NCBI GenBank assembly: GCA_030141605.1
Contig: JAQGDQ010000502.1
Coordinates: 97,013 to 161,012 of the forward strand
Source of the DNA: Tubiluchus corallicola
Lineage: Eukaryota; Priapulida; Priapulimorpha; Priapulimorphida; Tubiluchidae
Reading direction: 5' to 3'
DNA length: 64,000 bases
The translations under genes were made by a program, and so were the position numbers. Below are positions 34,401-44,423 of the stretch, piece by piece. The notes below the pieces were generated by a model that saw only the letters and a list, made by a program, of their open reading frames with translations, made no database searches and had not been told where the DNA came from. Each line of letters starts with the position of its first letter. Position 1 is the stretch's first letter.

Positions 34401-37400
34401 ACGTATAACATACAAAAAAGTTACATAACACAAAAACGAACTTTTTACTTTCAACAGTTTAACAGATTGTGACGGCAGCCAGATTGTCACCTCAGTCACC
34501 CACAAACACCAAAACCTTTTTTTACAGTTTGCATTCTGTTCTCTCGAGTAAAATGTATTTGAAATGTTTTTATCGTAGCAAAATAACATTCAGGAAGTTA
34601 CGTGAGTGGCGTGGTCTTGATGTGCACTTAGCAACAGAATTGATGCAGCCCTATGCCTGTTTTTTAGAAAGATGGATGACTGGTAATAAAGCTGCTCTCT
34701 GGCCAACTCACATTTTATCTTAGAGGGTTGTTCTTGATAATGAGAATGTTCCGGTCCTGCCACAAACAAAAAACCTCTGGTTTACAGACTTGTGCTGTAC
34801 TTTTCAGTTTCAACTGCTATATGATGTTGCTGCTATCTCAATTCATCTAATTATTTTGAATGAAAGAAGAATGCAGGTTGGGCTTCATAGTTTGATGATT
34901 TTTTTCAGGTGATAAAGGAACAGTTATTCTAACACCCAATGGGGAGTGCGTCATGGAGGCGGGTGGTTATGTTTTTAACACCGAAGCTCACCCTATAGAC
35001 GCGGGTGCCGTTTACTGCTGCAGTGCTCAGAAGCATGAAGATGATATGGCATTACAGGTGACTTCATTTTTTGTTTCTTGTTTATTTGTTTATATGTTTG
35101 TTTGTTTGTTTATTTCTTTTCAAAACCATTGCCAAGTTTTCATGTTAACGGTTTTTCATGTTTGAACGTTCATTTTAATTTTTGTTGTTAAATTTAGTTT
35201 TTCGAAGTTTGGGAAAGACATTTGTTAAACGAGCCTGTTATTTTTGCTTTCCCATATTTGCTCGACATGCAATGACTCCAATAGTATCTACGGATCTGTA
35301 GTTCAAATCCACGCCCATTTCCCCCTAGTTCGATCAAATTTTAAAAGTTTGGTAGATGTGAAATTTGTGGGCTTATTCTGTCATTTACACGATGTATGTT
35401 TTGCAATTTAGGAATTTATTGACAACATTGATCTTTTGAGCTTAATGGATCTGACAGACAACACATACAAGAAGATGTTTCGTGATGCTAAGAAGGCAAA
35501 GATGTCAAAGAAGAAAAGGCACGCTGCTGCCGCTTCGCACAAAAGCATTAGTGTTACCACATCAGGTATACAGATTTTGTATTTTTGCCGAAAATCAGTT
35601 TAACACAGTATATACTTGGTGATGGAAAACACGTGCAGCCATCTGTTGACAAGAAAGAGCACCTATTACAAGCCATTTCTTCATAGAAACTGTGGTGGTT
35701 ACTGGTGCAATTAAACTACTTTGAAATTGCTTGTTATAAATTCCTCATTATAAACAAGAATCGTTGTTATTATCTTATATTTTCTTTTGTTTTTGTTATT
35801 TTTCCCAGTTGAGGCACCAGAATGTTGCTAGGTAACTTGCAGTTTTTTGCTTTTTATCTGTTTTTCAATGCTTTTGCTTTTCTACTAAATAACGTGTTTC
35901 AGTTCGCCTTGATTTGATATAAAATTTGGCTGAGTAGGATTTTACTAGAGGTGCTCCACACAAGCTCAAACTTTTCCACTTTTTTGTCAAAAATGGCACT
36001 ACATGCTTTGTACAAGATGCTATACTTCTTTGCACCATACTACTTATAACACCTGTGCTGCCATCTTTACTATTTTTTTGCAATAACACACAGTAGTGTG
36101 ACTTTAAAATCATGTTAATATAGTGGATTTCTTGTCACGAAAATGAATGAAGTTGTCATCATAACTACACGATAACTTTTCAAAGGTTTATTTTTCATCT
36201 TTTTCGGCATCTGTAGCACATTAGTTATCTTATTTACGTGAATTTATTTATTAAAGGAAAGGCCAAGTCTTATTTCAATGTTGGTGAAAAATGTTAGAAG
36301 GATTTAGTAATAAACGTGTGAGAAGCGCCTCGTATAATTAGTAAAATCACTTTAAAATCAAGATTAAATTCATTTCACACTTGGGAGTTCCCATTTTGAA
36401 TGCCCGTCCTTCTACCAATGACAGCATTCTTTGAGTCAAGAAAAGCAGCACAGTGTGAATTTCCATGAAAGTCTGATAACTTTTTACAAATAATTAGATG
36501 ACTATTTTTGCATGAGCATTTCGATAAGCTGCATAAGTCTGAATTAGTTTTAGCAGCACGGAAAGCCACGATGCGCTTATAAAAAATCATGAAGTCTATC
36601 AGCTACATCAGTAACAAAACGTAATGTTATGTAATAAATTTCAAGTGAATGGCGGCTACCACCATGCCTCGAAATTTTCTGTACAGTTGTAGTATGAATT
36701 GACTTTATGCTTTATAGACAGTGTTTGCAAATTTCATTGTTTTGCATTGCATGTTGGGTTTATCAAAGTGACTCAAGTGACTCATCTTTTCCTTTGATTT
36801 TCTAAGCATGCTAACAATCTCTGTGTGTAGGTTCTGTCTTTATTATCACTAATTCTGTATGACTAGGCAAGACACTGCGAGCACTTGGCAAGTCTCCGGC
36901 TAGAATTGTGTCTGAAATTGACGTCAATGCTACCAGGAAACTTTACGAGCTTCATTTTGTTAACTCACTTAATCTTGGTACAGTATGCTTGGTTGTTAGA
37001 GTAGTTTTCTGTTCTTGGTTGCATGTCATAGTTACACATTTTCACGTTTAACCCTTTCACTACATTGTTCCTTTTTAACTGGGCCACATTTACTTATGCA
37101 CATTTGACAATAACTTCTTGTGGTGTGTTCTTAAAACAAAATCTTGTAAACAAACAAATAGTTGTTCGTTATTGAGTACTAATATTAAATATTAGTTTTA
37201 TTTCTACACGTGCACAAACATGCAGGCACACATACATGCACTCAAGCACACACACATGTGCACACAATCGTAAATAAGCATGTACTTGTATTTAGTAACC
37301 AGTTTTCACAAAAGACACAATACTAATCCATAATATGCAATCATTTTATAAGAATCCAGAACAGTCAACTAAACATACGTAAGTAATAATATAATACGTA

Positions 37401-40400
37401 AGTAAGCATAAGTGATTTTGCCTGGGAACATACCATACAGTACAGTATTGTGGAATGTACCCGGCTTCAGACACTGATTGACTGGTTAGCATTACTTGTT
37501 GCAAAGCAACCCGAATCCCAAGGCTGTTAAATTTGTCTACAATGTGTTTGCATGGCCCTAGCAGTAAAATAAACAGCTGCGCTTAGTGCTGAGCTCGAGC
37601 GGCAGTCTTCCGCCTTCCATCCTTTGCATGAAAAACAAAGGCGGCAGTAGTGAAAGGGTTAAACTCCTGTCACACCACATGGCAATCATGAAAACCTGTG
37701 TGCAACCCTCCTAAATATGGAATTTTTGTCTTTGGAGCCTTTGGACTCCAAAGACAATGGAGTCTTTGAAGCTCATGGCAAGATAAGATATTAATTGCCT
37801 CTTTCACACTGTGCTGGAATCCATGTGAACGTTGAACTGGAATCCACTTGAACCCACTGGCATGTATGTGAATGCTGCGCTGGAATCCATGTTAATGTTG
37901 CACTGGAATCCATGTAAACGTAGTGCCATCCTCATGAATGCTGTACTGGAATCCATGTGAACGTGGTTACATCCATGTGAATGTTGCACTGGATCCTCGT
38001 GAATGTACTGGAATCCATATTAATGTAGTAGCATTCATGTGAATGTTGCACTGGATCCTCGTGAACGTAGTGGCATCATATTCAAAGCGTAATGCAGACT
38101 TGAACAAGCAAGTCCGAAATCATAGCCTGATGTAATGTCAATGGTACTACGTTTATAAACTCTTTAGCTTGATGGAGCAACGCTCATAATACGACTACTC
38201 TGTCCGAACCACGCCCAGAGTATGTTTCTATAGCGATCTGTTTCTGCTGCAATCTTGCGTCCATGTTTTCGGACATGCTAAAGAATTTTCGGCGACTACA
38301 AAGACCTTCAAAGCCCATAGCATCTCTCTAGCTATTTCGACTGGTCTATTACACTGTTCAGACTATTGAGTTTCCTCACCAAATAACTCGCAAAAGCATC
38401 CGAGGGCTTGCAATTCCTTGTCAATGGTAACTCACAAAGCAGTTCACTCTTGCGAGTTCTCTGTCAGAGAGGAAACTCGTGACAGAAAACTTGCTAGTCT
38501 GCACGTGCAATAAGATCTAGAAAACCTCACTGACCAATTTTTAAGTTCGCAACAATGGCTTCCATTGGTGTGATGGGGGTTAAATGAAGAGATATTATTA
38601 AAGCACATGTAGTATACACTTTTTATTTTGATGCTTGCATATTGGAGTAACTTGTGGGTCTTTCTCACAGCTTAACATGCTGCAAGTCAGAATTCAGCAT
38701 TTAATACGGGGCCTAGTTGATGTTCACTATTGTGGCAGGGCTGGTACCTAATCACTATCTAGGATAACCTTCTGAAACAGGACACTGAACACTGCAGTTT
38801 TATCTATTGTGTTTAAATTTGTGAGCTTCTTTTGTGTAATTTTATTATGGAGTTTTGGGTTATATTTCGCTACTACATTGTGCCATTTGTAGTTGTACGT
38901 TTGAGCTTTTTATATCAAGTTCAATGTTTACTTGCATTATCCAATGATTCATGTTTGAATTTACACTCCTACATTTGAATTTTTGCATTCGCGCTTCAGG
39001 TTTTGTTGCAACAAAAACACGAGGTTTGCAACAATGGTTTTATTTTGTAAGCTGTTTTTCTCAGTGCTGTGTGTGTCCAATGTGGTTTTTGGAAAGACTG
39101 CCATCTTTGTTTTGCCTTGCTTGTTCTGAGCGAGTATCACCTTAGGCAAACATAAGCAAAACAAAATAGATGGACGTACAGCCATAGGTTTGAATGCACG
39201 CATGCGCTGATAGAGATTGCTAGACTCGAGTAAAAAGTGAGTCAAACAATGGACACTATTTTCTAATAGAAATTCTACTGTTAGGTAAACAAAGGCATCA
39301 GGCGCCATGTTATAATACAAACTATTAGGCAGGCAAAGGCGCCATGTTCTAATAGATACTGTTAGACAAACAATAGGCAGCATATTCGAATAGAAATTGT
39401 ACTGTAAGGCAAACAAAGGTGCCATGTTCTAATACATAGGGGATATTCTAATAGAAATTGTACTGTTAGGTAAACAAAGGTGCCATGTTGTAATGCATAC
39501 TATTAGGCAAACAAAGGTGCCATGTTGTAATACATACTACTAGACAAACAATAGGTGGCATGTTGTAATAGAAATTCTACTATTAGGCAAAATTTTATTG
39601 TACAATACAAATCTTGCATGGCAAAATAGCTTTTGACCACTTACTTATGAGGTATTGATCGAAAAGCAGGCTAGCAGTCTCTCTCTCTACGCTTGCGTGG
39701 CATTCAACTCTGTGATGTACAGCTTAAAACGATTTCACTATGCAAAACATGACAAGGTTTGCGCATGACAAGGTTTGCAGAAGTTGTACTTGTAAAGGAG
39801 CATTTTGTTGTTTTTTTTGCTGCTGCAGTTGTATCATGCATCAAAGCGATTTGTTTACTTTCTTATAGGAAAAAAAGTTGAGGAATCATCTTTTAATACC
39901 CCAAAAACAATCGGCACCAACAAAATGCAAGCAATTCGGGGGAAAGGCACCGGGTCCGTTGTTCAGGTTCCTCTTACAGAAAGTATAAAGACTATCAGCG
40001 ACAAGCAGCCGCAACGGACCGAGCCGCCCCCAGCCGATGATGGGCCCGACGAAAAATTAAAGGATTGGTCACAGCCGCTGAAGAAACCGGTGAGTGAACC
40101 TTTGATATCCGATCCGATTGCAAAAACGGTTTTTGACATAAATGAAGCTTCGATGAAAAAAAAGATTGAAAACCTTCGCAGAATTTTGTCAGATTTCTCA
40201 TACGACGAAGCAAACTATAGTGAGGGTAATGAAAGGGAAACATTGGAAACGGGAAAAGAGGACACAGTGCTAAGTGGTCACGGCGAGAACATCATGTTAG
40301 ATCAAGGTGCAGAAAAGACTGTTACTGTGGAAAAAGATGCAGCTCTTAAAGATCAGGGCGAGGAAAAAGCTGTTGCCAAGGAAACAGATGCAGTTCTTAA

Positions 40401-40776
40401 CGGTCAAGGTATGAAAAAAGCCATTGCTACAGATAAAGATGCAGCTGTGAAAGAGACTTCGCACAAGATCATGTCTCGTTTTGAAAACGAACTAAAAAAG
40501 TTAGATGCCTTCAATGATTATCTAAACCTTCTGCTAGAGAAGGTGCATTCGGGTAGAACGCTGACATCCACAGAACGGAACAACTTGAACAGTCCTAAGT
40601 TTTACGAGTCTCACTCGCAGACCTGCCCCGTAACAGACTCACCTGACATTGATGGTGGCAGCGATGACATCATCGAGAATTCAAACGTCGAGGTTGATCA
40701 AGAGAGCGTACTCTCATGTCCGGCACAGAAGTTTTCACTCAGGATGTCAGTGATGGGCCAGTTTTTTGATGATTGA
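19456..40776 (+). CDS. EDEM2: EDEM2 orthologue, GH47 ER degradation-enhancing alpha-mannosidase-like protein
   Basis: Fourteen exons join in phase to 895 codons: 19456-19577, 25267-25377, 26397-26542, 26741-26866, 27003-27214, 28447-28588, 29875-29999, 31214-31358, 32280-32401, 33909-34023, 34909-35057, 35412-35565, 36867-36977, 39869-40776. The order and wording of the GH47 domain match vertebrate EDEM2 (578 aa) rather than EDEM1 or EDEM3. There is a signal peptide (about 1-27). The catalytic acidic residues are present: E122 in FETNIR, D263 in [10 protein letters not shown] and E377 in RPELIES, with the Ca-binding T480 in FNTEAHP. The EDEM2 C-terminal end LSCPAQKF...GQFF is kept. EDEM2 performs the first mannose trimming step that sends misfolded glycoproteins to ERAD. 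The oddity is about 300 extra residues between the GH47 domain and that end, low in complexity and partly repeated. There is no KDEL-type signal, as in human EDEM2. Confidence 0.96.
20354..22284 (-). pseudogene. LINE ORF2, reverse transcriptase half (frameshifted from the endonuclease half)
   Basis: Open for 581 codons from 22099 to 20354, and the same frame extends upstream without a stop to about 22284, where it meets the endonuclease frame. Reverse transcriptase motifs are visible in order: [57 protein letters not shown], the FADD active site, and KTKYMLIG. After the thumb comes a C-terminal region without the usual Cys knuckle. Catalytic residues look intact. The only clear lesion is the shift at the junction with the endonuclease frame. 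Confidence 0.9.
22222..23649 (-). pseudogene. LINE ORF2 N-terminal half: PHD-type zinc finger plus apurinic-like endonuclease
   Basis: The frame starts at an ATG at 23649. Residues 5-55 carry a Cys/His series ([27 protein letters not shown]) fitting a PHD finger. The exonuclease-endonuclease-phosphatase domain follows with [35 protein letters not shown] and SDHLPVFA, so the catalytic Asn, Glu, Asp and His residues are in place. The last residues past about 22285 are out of frame because of a one-base difference in an A-rich stretch. PHD fingers before the endonuclease are known in several CR1/Jockey-group LINEs and may bind chromatin marks. Confidence 0.9.
23706..24650 (-). CDS. LINE ORF1, coiled-coil RNA-binding protein
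   Basis: Open for about 314 codons from the ATG at 24650. The N-terminal 80 residues are polar. A coiled coil covers about 80-180 (heptads around [19 protein letters not shown]). It leads into [36 protein letters not shown] and [11 protein letters not shown], which fit an RRM-like/transposase_22-type fold used by LINE ORF1 proteins to coat their RNA. The frame has no visible lesion. An upstream non-ATG extension to 24662 exists, but the ATG is the better start. Confidence 0.85.
   Translation of the reverse strand: MPKRVGVLTRQASKTSEDLCLNRVEKNPRVISQQTEQLMPTQQGDREMSACNTAEITLDSASNLAGQVQPTSDIQKFVEGFQKQLTFISSKVVRIDDLMGELAEVTKSQDFLSHKFDGFQEQMNKYQQDMEHLRDENKVLKTTVKTLQNRIKTTESELDKLEQYERKDTLEIAGIPVIPHEVTNDIVLSVARNMGVEVHPQDISTSHRLAAPKNGGPPRIIVKFARRDKRDELYGARRNAGSTKNLDYASYTDNRIYINESLTSTRRKLHKQCRDYAKDHKMKYCWTKYRKMFLRRDDSSQVIEIQCEEDLGKL
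24770..24795. repeat. 10-bp stem hairpin at the LINE 5' junction
   Basis: CCTTTAACAG, five bases, then CTGTTAAAGG: a perfect 10-base stem with a 5-base loop. It lies exactly where the LINE 5' end meets intron sequence. It could be part of the LINE 5' end or of the target site. Confidence 0.8.
25900..26254. mobile_element. MITE family A, copy 2, in EDEM2 intron 2
   Basis: The right end GAAACTGTGAAAAGGCTTATT (26234-26254) matches copy 1. The left part with GTCGAAGGTTAAGTGTAC (about 25921) is the partner subterminal block. The interior (GGATCTTGCTTAGGAACAAG, then AATGAACTAGGTAAGG) matches the interior of the other copies in inverse orientation. The left terminus is eroded. Confidence 0.75.
27600..28160. 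repeat. interspersed repeat family E, copy 1 (EDEM2 intron 5)
   Basis: Shares long diverged blocks with 54478-54985, for example GCTAGTTAGACGGGC, CATTTCGGAAATGC/CGTG, CTCAATTCAGATGTG and GTGAGCAC. The order of blocks is the same in both. Termini and class could not be defined. Confidence 0.7.
30047..30108 (-). mobile_element. 5'-truncated LINE 3' tail fragment
   Basis: On the minus strand about 60 bases end in AATAGAATTGAATTGAATC, the same ATTGA-type tail as the LINE in intron 1. Only the tail remains. It lies in EDEM2 intron 7 directly before a Tc1/mariner-type MITE. Confidence 0.45.
30113..31057. mobile_element. Tc1/mariner-type MITE, copy 2 (about 945 bp), EDEM2 intron 7
   Basis: The left end AGTAGGCGCCGCTTAACAG and the right end (complement AGTAGGCGCAGTTTAAAAG) are inverted repeats. 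Interior blocks match the copy at 10675-11466 in reverse orientation, including GACCCAATTAACCGACTGA and AATATTGAGTCAATTATGC. Flanking bases fit a TA target. There is no transposase. Confidence 0.8.
31370..31625. repeat. ATC/TTG trinucleotide-rich block after EDEM2 exon 8
   Basis: Degenerate CATCAT, GTTGTT and TCATCA runs begin within 12 bases of the EDEM2 exon 8 donor (31359). Open frames through it are composition artefacts. Confidence 0.85.
33246..33745. repeat. interspersed repeat family D, copy 1 (EDEM2 intron 9)
   Basis: Matches 36253-36740 in the same orientation through blocks such as AAAGGCCAAG, GTAATTAGTAAAATCACTTT, CATTTCACACTTGGG and CACCAATGAC. A shorter inverted copy lies at 58493-58622. 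No clear termini; perhaps a SINE or MITE. Confidence 0.75.
34133..34682. repeat. about 38-bp direct repeat pair, 0.5 kb apart, EDEM2 intron 10
   Basis: GCAGCCCTAGGTCTG...AGAAAGATGG at 34133-34170 recurs as GCAGCCCTATGCCTG...AGAAAGATGG at about 34646-34682. The intervening 475 bases have a somewhat higher GC content. It may be two copies of a short repeat or the ends of a larger insertion. Confidence 0.5.
36253..36740. repeat. interspersed repeat family D, copy 2 (EDEM2 intron 12)
   Basis: Starts with GGAAAGGCCAAGTCTTATTT and follows copy 1 block for block to about the sequence TGAATGGCGGCTACCACCATG (compare TGGCAGCTTTCACCATTCC in copy 1). Confidence 0.75.
37805..38075. repeat. minisatellite, TGGAATCCATGTGAAC-type units (EDEM2 intron 13)
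   Basis: About ten imperfect units built from CTGGAATCCATGTGAACGT and variants (GGATCCTCGTGAACG) in tandem. Open frames through it on the minus strand are artefacts of the repeat. Confidence 0.85.
38383..38510. repeat. interspersed repeat family G, copy 1
   Basis: Contains ACTCGCAA, GGTAACTCACAAAGCAGTT and GTCAGAGAGGAAACTCG. These correspond to ACTCGCAAAGCAGTTGAC and GTCAGAGAAAAAACTCG at 46875-47042. Confidence 0.6.
39235..39600. repeat. minisatellite, GGCAAACAAAGGTGCCATG-type units
   Basis: About eight to nine imperfect copies of a unit built from TTAGGCAAACAAAGG, TGCCATGTTCTAATA and AATTCTACTG. Unit length alternates between about 37 and 65 bases. It lies 270 bases before the last EDEM2 exon. 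Confidence 0.8.
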
Positions 40777-41176
40777 TGATTTGGGTGTTTAGAGAATTTC
40801 ATTGCTGCTTAGAAATCCATTTTCCCTCGGATTTCTTGTCCGTGGAATTGTTTACCAGGAAAACCGTTTCCCTGAAAACTACAATGTCACTGAATTTAGG
40901 AAGTGTACTCAACGTTATATTCTATCCCCTATTGTTGCAAGGAAGTCCCAGGAAGAAAAATCACCGAGTGTAATATAAATTCATAATTTATTATAGAACA
41001 AATGTAAAAAACCTTTGAACTGAGGGTGTACTTGAACTAAGCACAATTGAGTTGCTCTAGGTCAATGTCTTGGACCACTCAGTCCTTTGCAATTAAAATG
41101 TTTTGATTCAACCGTAATGGTTAACATAGCTTTCCTTTCCAAATGTTAAGTTTGTTTGTGCTGGAAATGAAAAGAT

Positions 41177-41182
41177 AATAAA
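41177..41182 (+). terminator. candidate EDEM2 polyadenylation signal
   Basis: The first AATAAA past the EDEM2 stop codon (TGA at 40774-40776), 400 bases downstream. Other AT-rich variants exist, so the 3' end is not certain. Confidence 0.4.
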
Positions 41183-44100
41183 TTGTGGGTCGACTGATTC
41201 CACTACTAATTAGCGATTTTGTAATTAAGACTGCATTAATTAAAGATGGCAAAGGATTATTTTTAGATACTTAGTATAAAAACAAGTAAATGCTCAATAC
41301 TAGATGCCTCTTGTACATGTGTACAGTGCAGTGCCAATGATGTGAAGTACAAGGTGTGTAGTGAGATTTGTTTAATATCCGAGTTATGTTATATTGATGT
41401 ACGAAATTCAGGATTCTTTTATGGTACATTTATTATTAATTAATTATGTTGGCGTAAACAAGAATTTCAATTTTGTGTTCGTAAGACTGTTTTAAACAGA
41501 AAATACAATATCATATTTATTTTTGTAAAAAAATGTTTTTCATTTATACTGAAATACTGTTATGGCTTAATCATGATTTATTTTAGACAATTAAAGTAAT
41601 AGCTAACACTTTAATAACTTAATGACAAGAGTGCTATACTATATAATACTTGACTAACTCAACAATGAGATAGTATAAATACTATAAAATAAGCAAAAGT
41701 GTGATCAAACTCTCTTTGTTTAACTATTGACACTTTCTTCACACCACAATCAATTTACCATAATAACACAATGTATTATAAGTTGATGGAGCCTGACTTA
41801 GAGGCTGTCCACTTGGTTGTACAAAACACTATCTTTCTCGAGGTGGTCAGTTCTCGGGCCATGCGGGCACTGAGAGACAGTAAAATATGAATGTCATTCA
41901 AGTTTGCCATTATCAATGTGGTCTTGACTTTTGCAGTCCATTATTCTTGGAATAATATGCCAATAATAATAAACATCCAATAATAATACACTCTGGTGAC
42001 TCAGATAGAAGAGTCCCTTATAGCAGGTACATAAATGGCGCTCTGTCACTAAAAGCAGCTGAATTATTAACAAAAAGCAACTGCATAAAATATATTTATT
42101 AAGTACACAGTGCAGAAATTCTGTGAGTGACTGTACCTAAGTTTCACAGACTTGTACAGGAAAATGTACAATTTCCCCGAAATATTTCATATTAACATCT
42201 TATTTCATGTATCTTTTCTTTGATTCTGCTTTCTCTAAAACAAAGCTCGTTTTCATACTAGTCGTTTTGGCTCTGTACAAGAAATGAAGAGAAGTTAGAG
42301 AACACCCCTTCTACAAATAGTTATGTGCCAAGCAACCGCCAGTGAAAAGATGGTCGTTTGAATAGAGTTCAGCGTTTTGAATCTCAGTCTTTTGAAAGTC
42401 ATTCTCTGTTGAAAGACCGTGTTACGAAGGCACTATGCAATATCAACTACAGTCAACCTCAGTCATAAGGTACTCGCTTATAAGGGACCACCAACACCGG
42501 TCCCGATTTTTCGTAACGTTTTTCCTAGGTAAAAATCTTTGTATACAAGGTACTCGGATATACGGGGCTTTCGGTTATAAGGGACGATTTCTTAAGGTCC
42601 CGCGTAATAGAAACCCAGGTGAATTACTTCACATACAAGGGACCGTATGATCAAAGCGAAATTGATCGATTTTTAACCTCAATTTTTCGTAAACTCGGCC
42701 TTCAAACAGCTTGGTTTCCGCGGTCACATACATCTCGCATTACTGAAGGAGCTTCCTACACACCGTTTACACTGAATGTGTAGTAATAATCCATAAAAGT
42801 ATGGGTAAAAGTACAGAAAAGCACAGGTCTAGATACACCCTTGGTCTGACTCAACTTCGGCTATAAGGGACGATTTTTTCCGGTCCCGAGGTGTCCCTTA
42901 TATCCGAGGTTGACTGTGCATCTTAAGGTGACTGATTTTTTACATACTTGAGCAGCTTGATAGAATCAAAGGGTAGAGACGAGGAAGTGATGAAAGTGGT
43001 TAGCGCAGTTAATGTCACCCAGTAAAAACACGGAAAAAAAGTAGTTTAAGGACTACTAAAACGAGCCATCTTTAACTCTAAATTATAGACAAGCTCTAAG
43101 AACATTTACAAGATTTTAGATACTTGCACCATTGTTATATCATAAGTATAAGCAGTGGCATCGAAAAGCCAAACAGTTGCGAAATTCAGTTTTCTGCAGG
43201 TTGTCGCAAAAATACGTGAGTCACAAACAACAGTGAGAATTCTAATGCCGGTAAACGCCGAAGTTACTTCAAGTTTTTACACTTTTGCACAGATGCTTTC
43301 GAAAATTTGCATGAGATGAAACAAAAAATAAACAGAACAGTGTTTTCTGAAGAGTATGCAGTTGCAAGTTTGCATGGCATATGGAATTACAAAAAGAATT
43401 TCTTCTTTGCACGATAGCCGGATTTCATCACATCCTTGCAATACATTTTAATCGAACACAAAACTGTCGAGCAAAATGGGAGGAAAAATAAATATAAATA
43501 AGACTGCTGATATTGCTGCCTCCTGCTACAATGATAACGGAGAAGCAAAGGCACGTTCACATGACTTTTCTTACATGGTAACTGTCAATTTCAGGCTAAT
43601 TTGCCAGATGAAACATTGGAAGCAGCAGTTTTGCATTCTAAATGAATTTCTGTAGTACTTAATAGCACCCACAAACTAGATTATTTAGCACATCGAGCAA
43701 ATTATGGAAGACAAAGAAACTTTTAAACCTCCAAATTTTTTACATTTTTTACTAACACGCTATAAATGCAGATAAAAAACTTTGGCACAAGAACGGATAA
43801 ACTATGAAAACAAAAAAGCAAAAAATTATTTACAAATTTAATAATCAAAACAATTATTGTGCCATAGGTCCATTTTTATGATTTTGGTCGAATCCAACAA
43901 CTTATCAAATTAACATAAAAAATCAATAAATCTCTGCTTGTATTAGTAACAAATGATTAAGGCACAATTCTTTTAGCTTATATTTATAAGGTCGGTAATA
44001 CATAAATTTTCCAGTGCATATCACAAAGGCACTTAATCTTTTGAGCACATTATCATTGTGATTATTTCAAAACCTTAAATGGCTTGCACTGCTTATCAGC

Positions 44101-44365
44101 TATTTGCTGTGAATAAAGAACTATCATCTTTTATACTGTCATACAGGGGGGCCTAAACAAGTTGTGCCACATTTTTTGTGAATTTGTGACTCTCATTCAC
44201 ATTGCTACATATTCAAAGAAGGGTAAGGACACTTCTGCTCACAAGGGCGGTTTTACTCCTAAAACGTCAAAATGTAGCCCACTCTAAAGTATGTCTAAAC
44301 TAATTCCTGTGTCCTTTCGCTCCTGCCGTTAATTAGTTTTGGACATTTGTTCGCTTATTTAAACC
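41183..44365. other. intergenic region between the convergent EDEM2 and SWAP70-like genes
   Basis: 3.2 kb with no gene I can support. It holds a Tigger-like MITE (42449-42917) and otherwise AT-rich unique sequence. The two flanking genes end towards each other here. Confidence 0.6.
42449..42917. mobile_element. Tigger/pogo-like MITE, 469 bp
   Basis: The ends are inverted: ACAGTCAACCTC (42449-42460) and GAGGTTGACTGT (42906-42917). Several internal copies of TATAAGGGAC and CGGTCCCGA face inward from both ends. CAGTCAACCTC termini next to TA are typical of non-autonomous Tigger/mariner relatives. It has no transposase. Confidence 0.8.
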
Positions 44366-44383
44366 TTTATTCAAGTTTTTTAT
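44366..44383 (-). terminator. candidate SWAP70-like polyadenylation signals
   Basis: Two AATAAA hexamers on the minus strand (44371-44366 and 44383-44378), 41-58 bases past the stop codon at 44424. Such a short 3' untranslated region is unusual but possible. Confidence 0.4.
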
Positions 44384-44423
44384 TCTTTACTTCTTCCCTT
44401 TGTGCAAAGAGGCAACGGCATTT

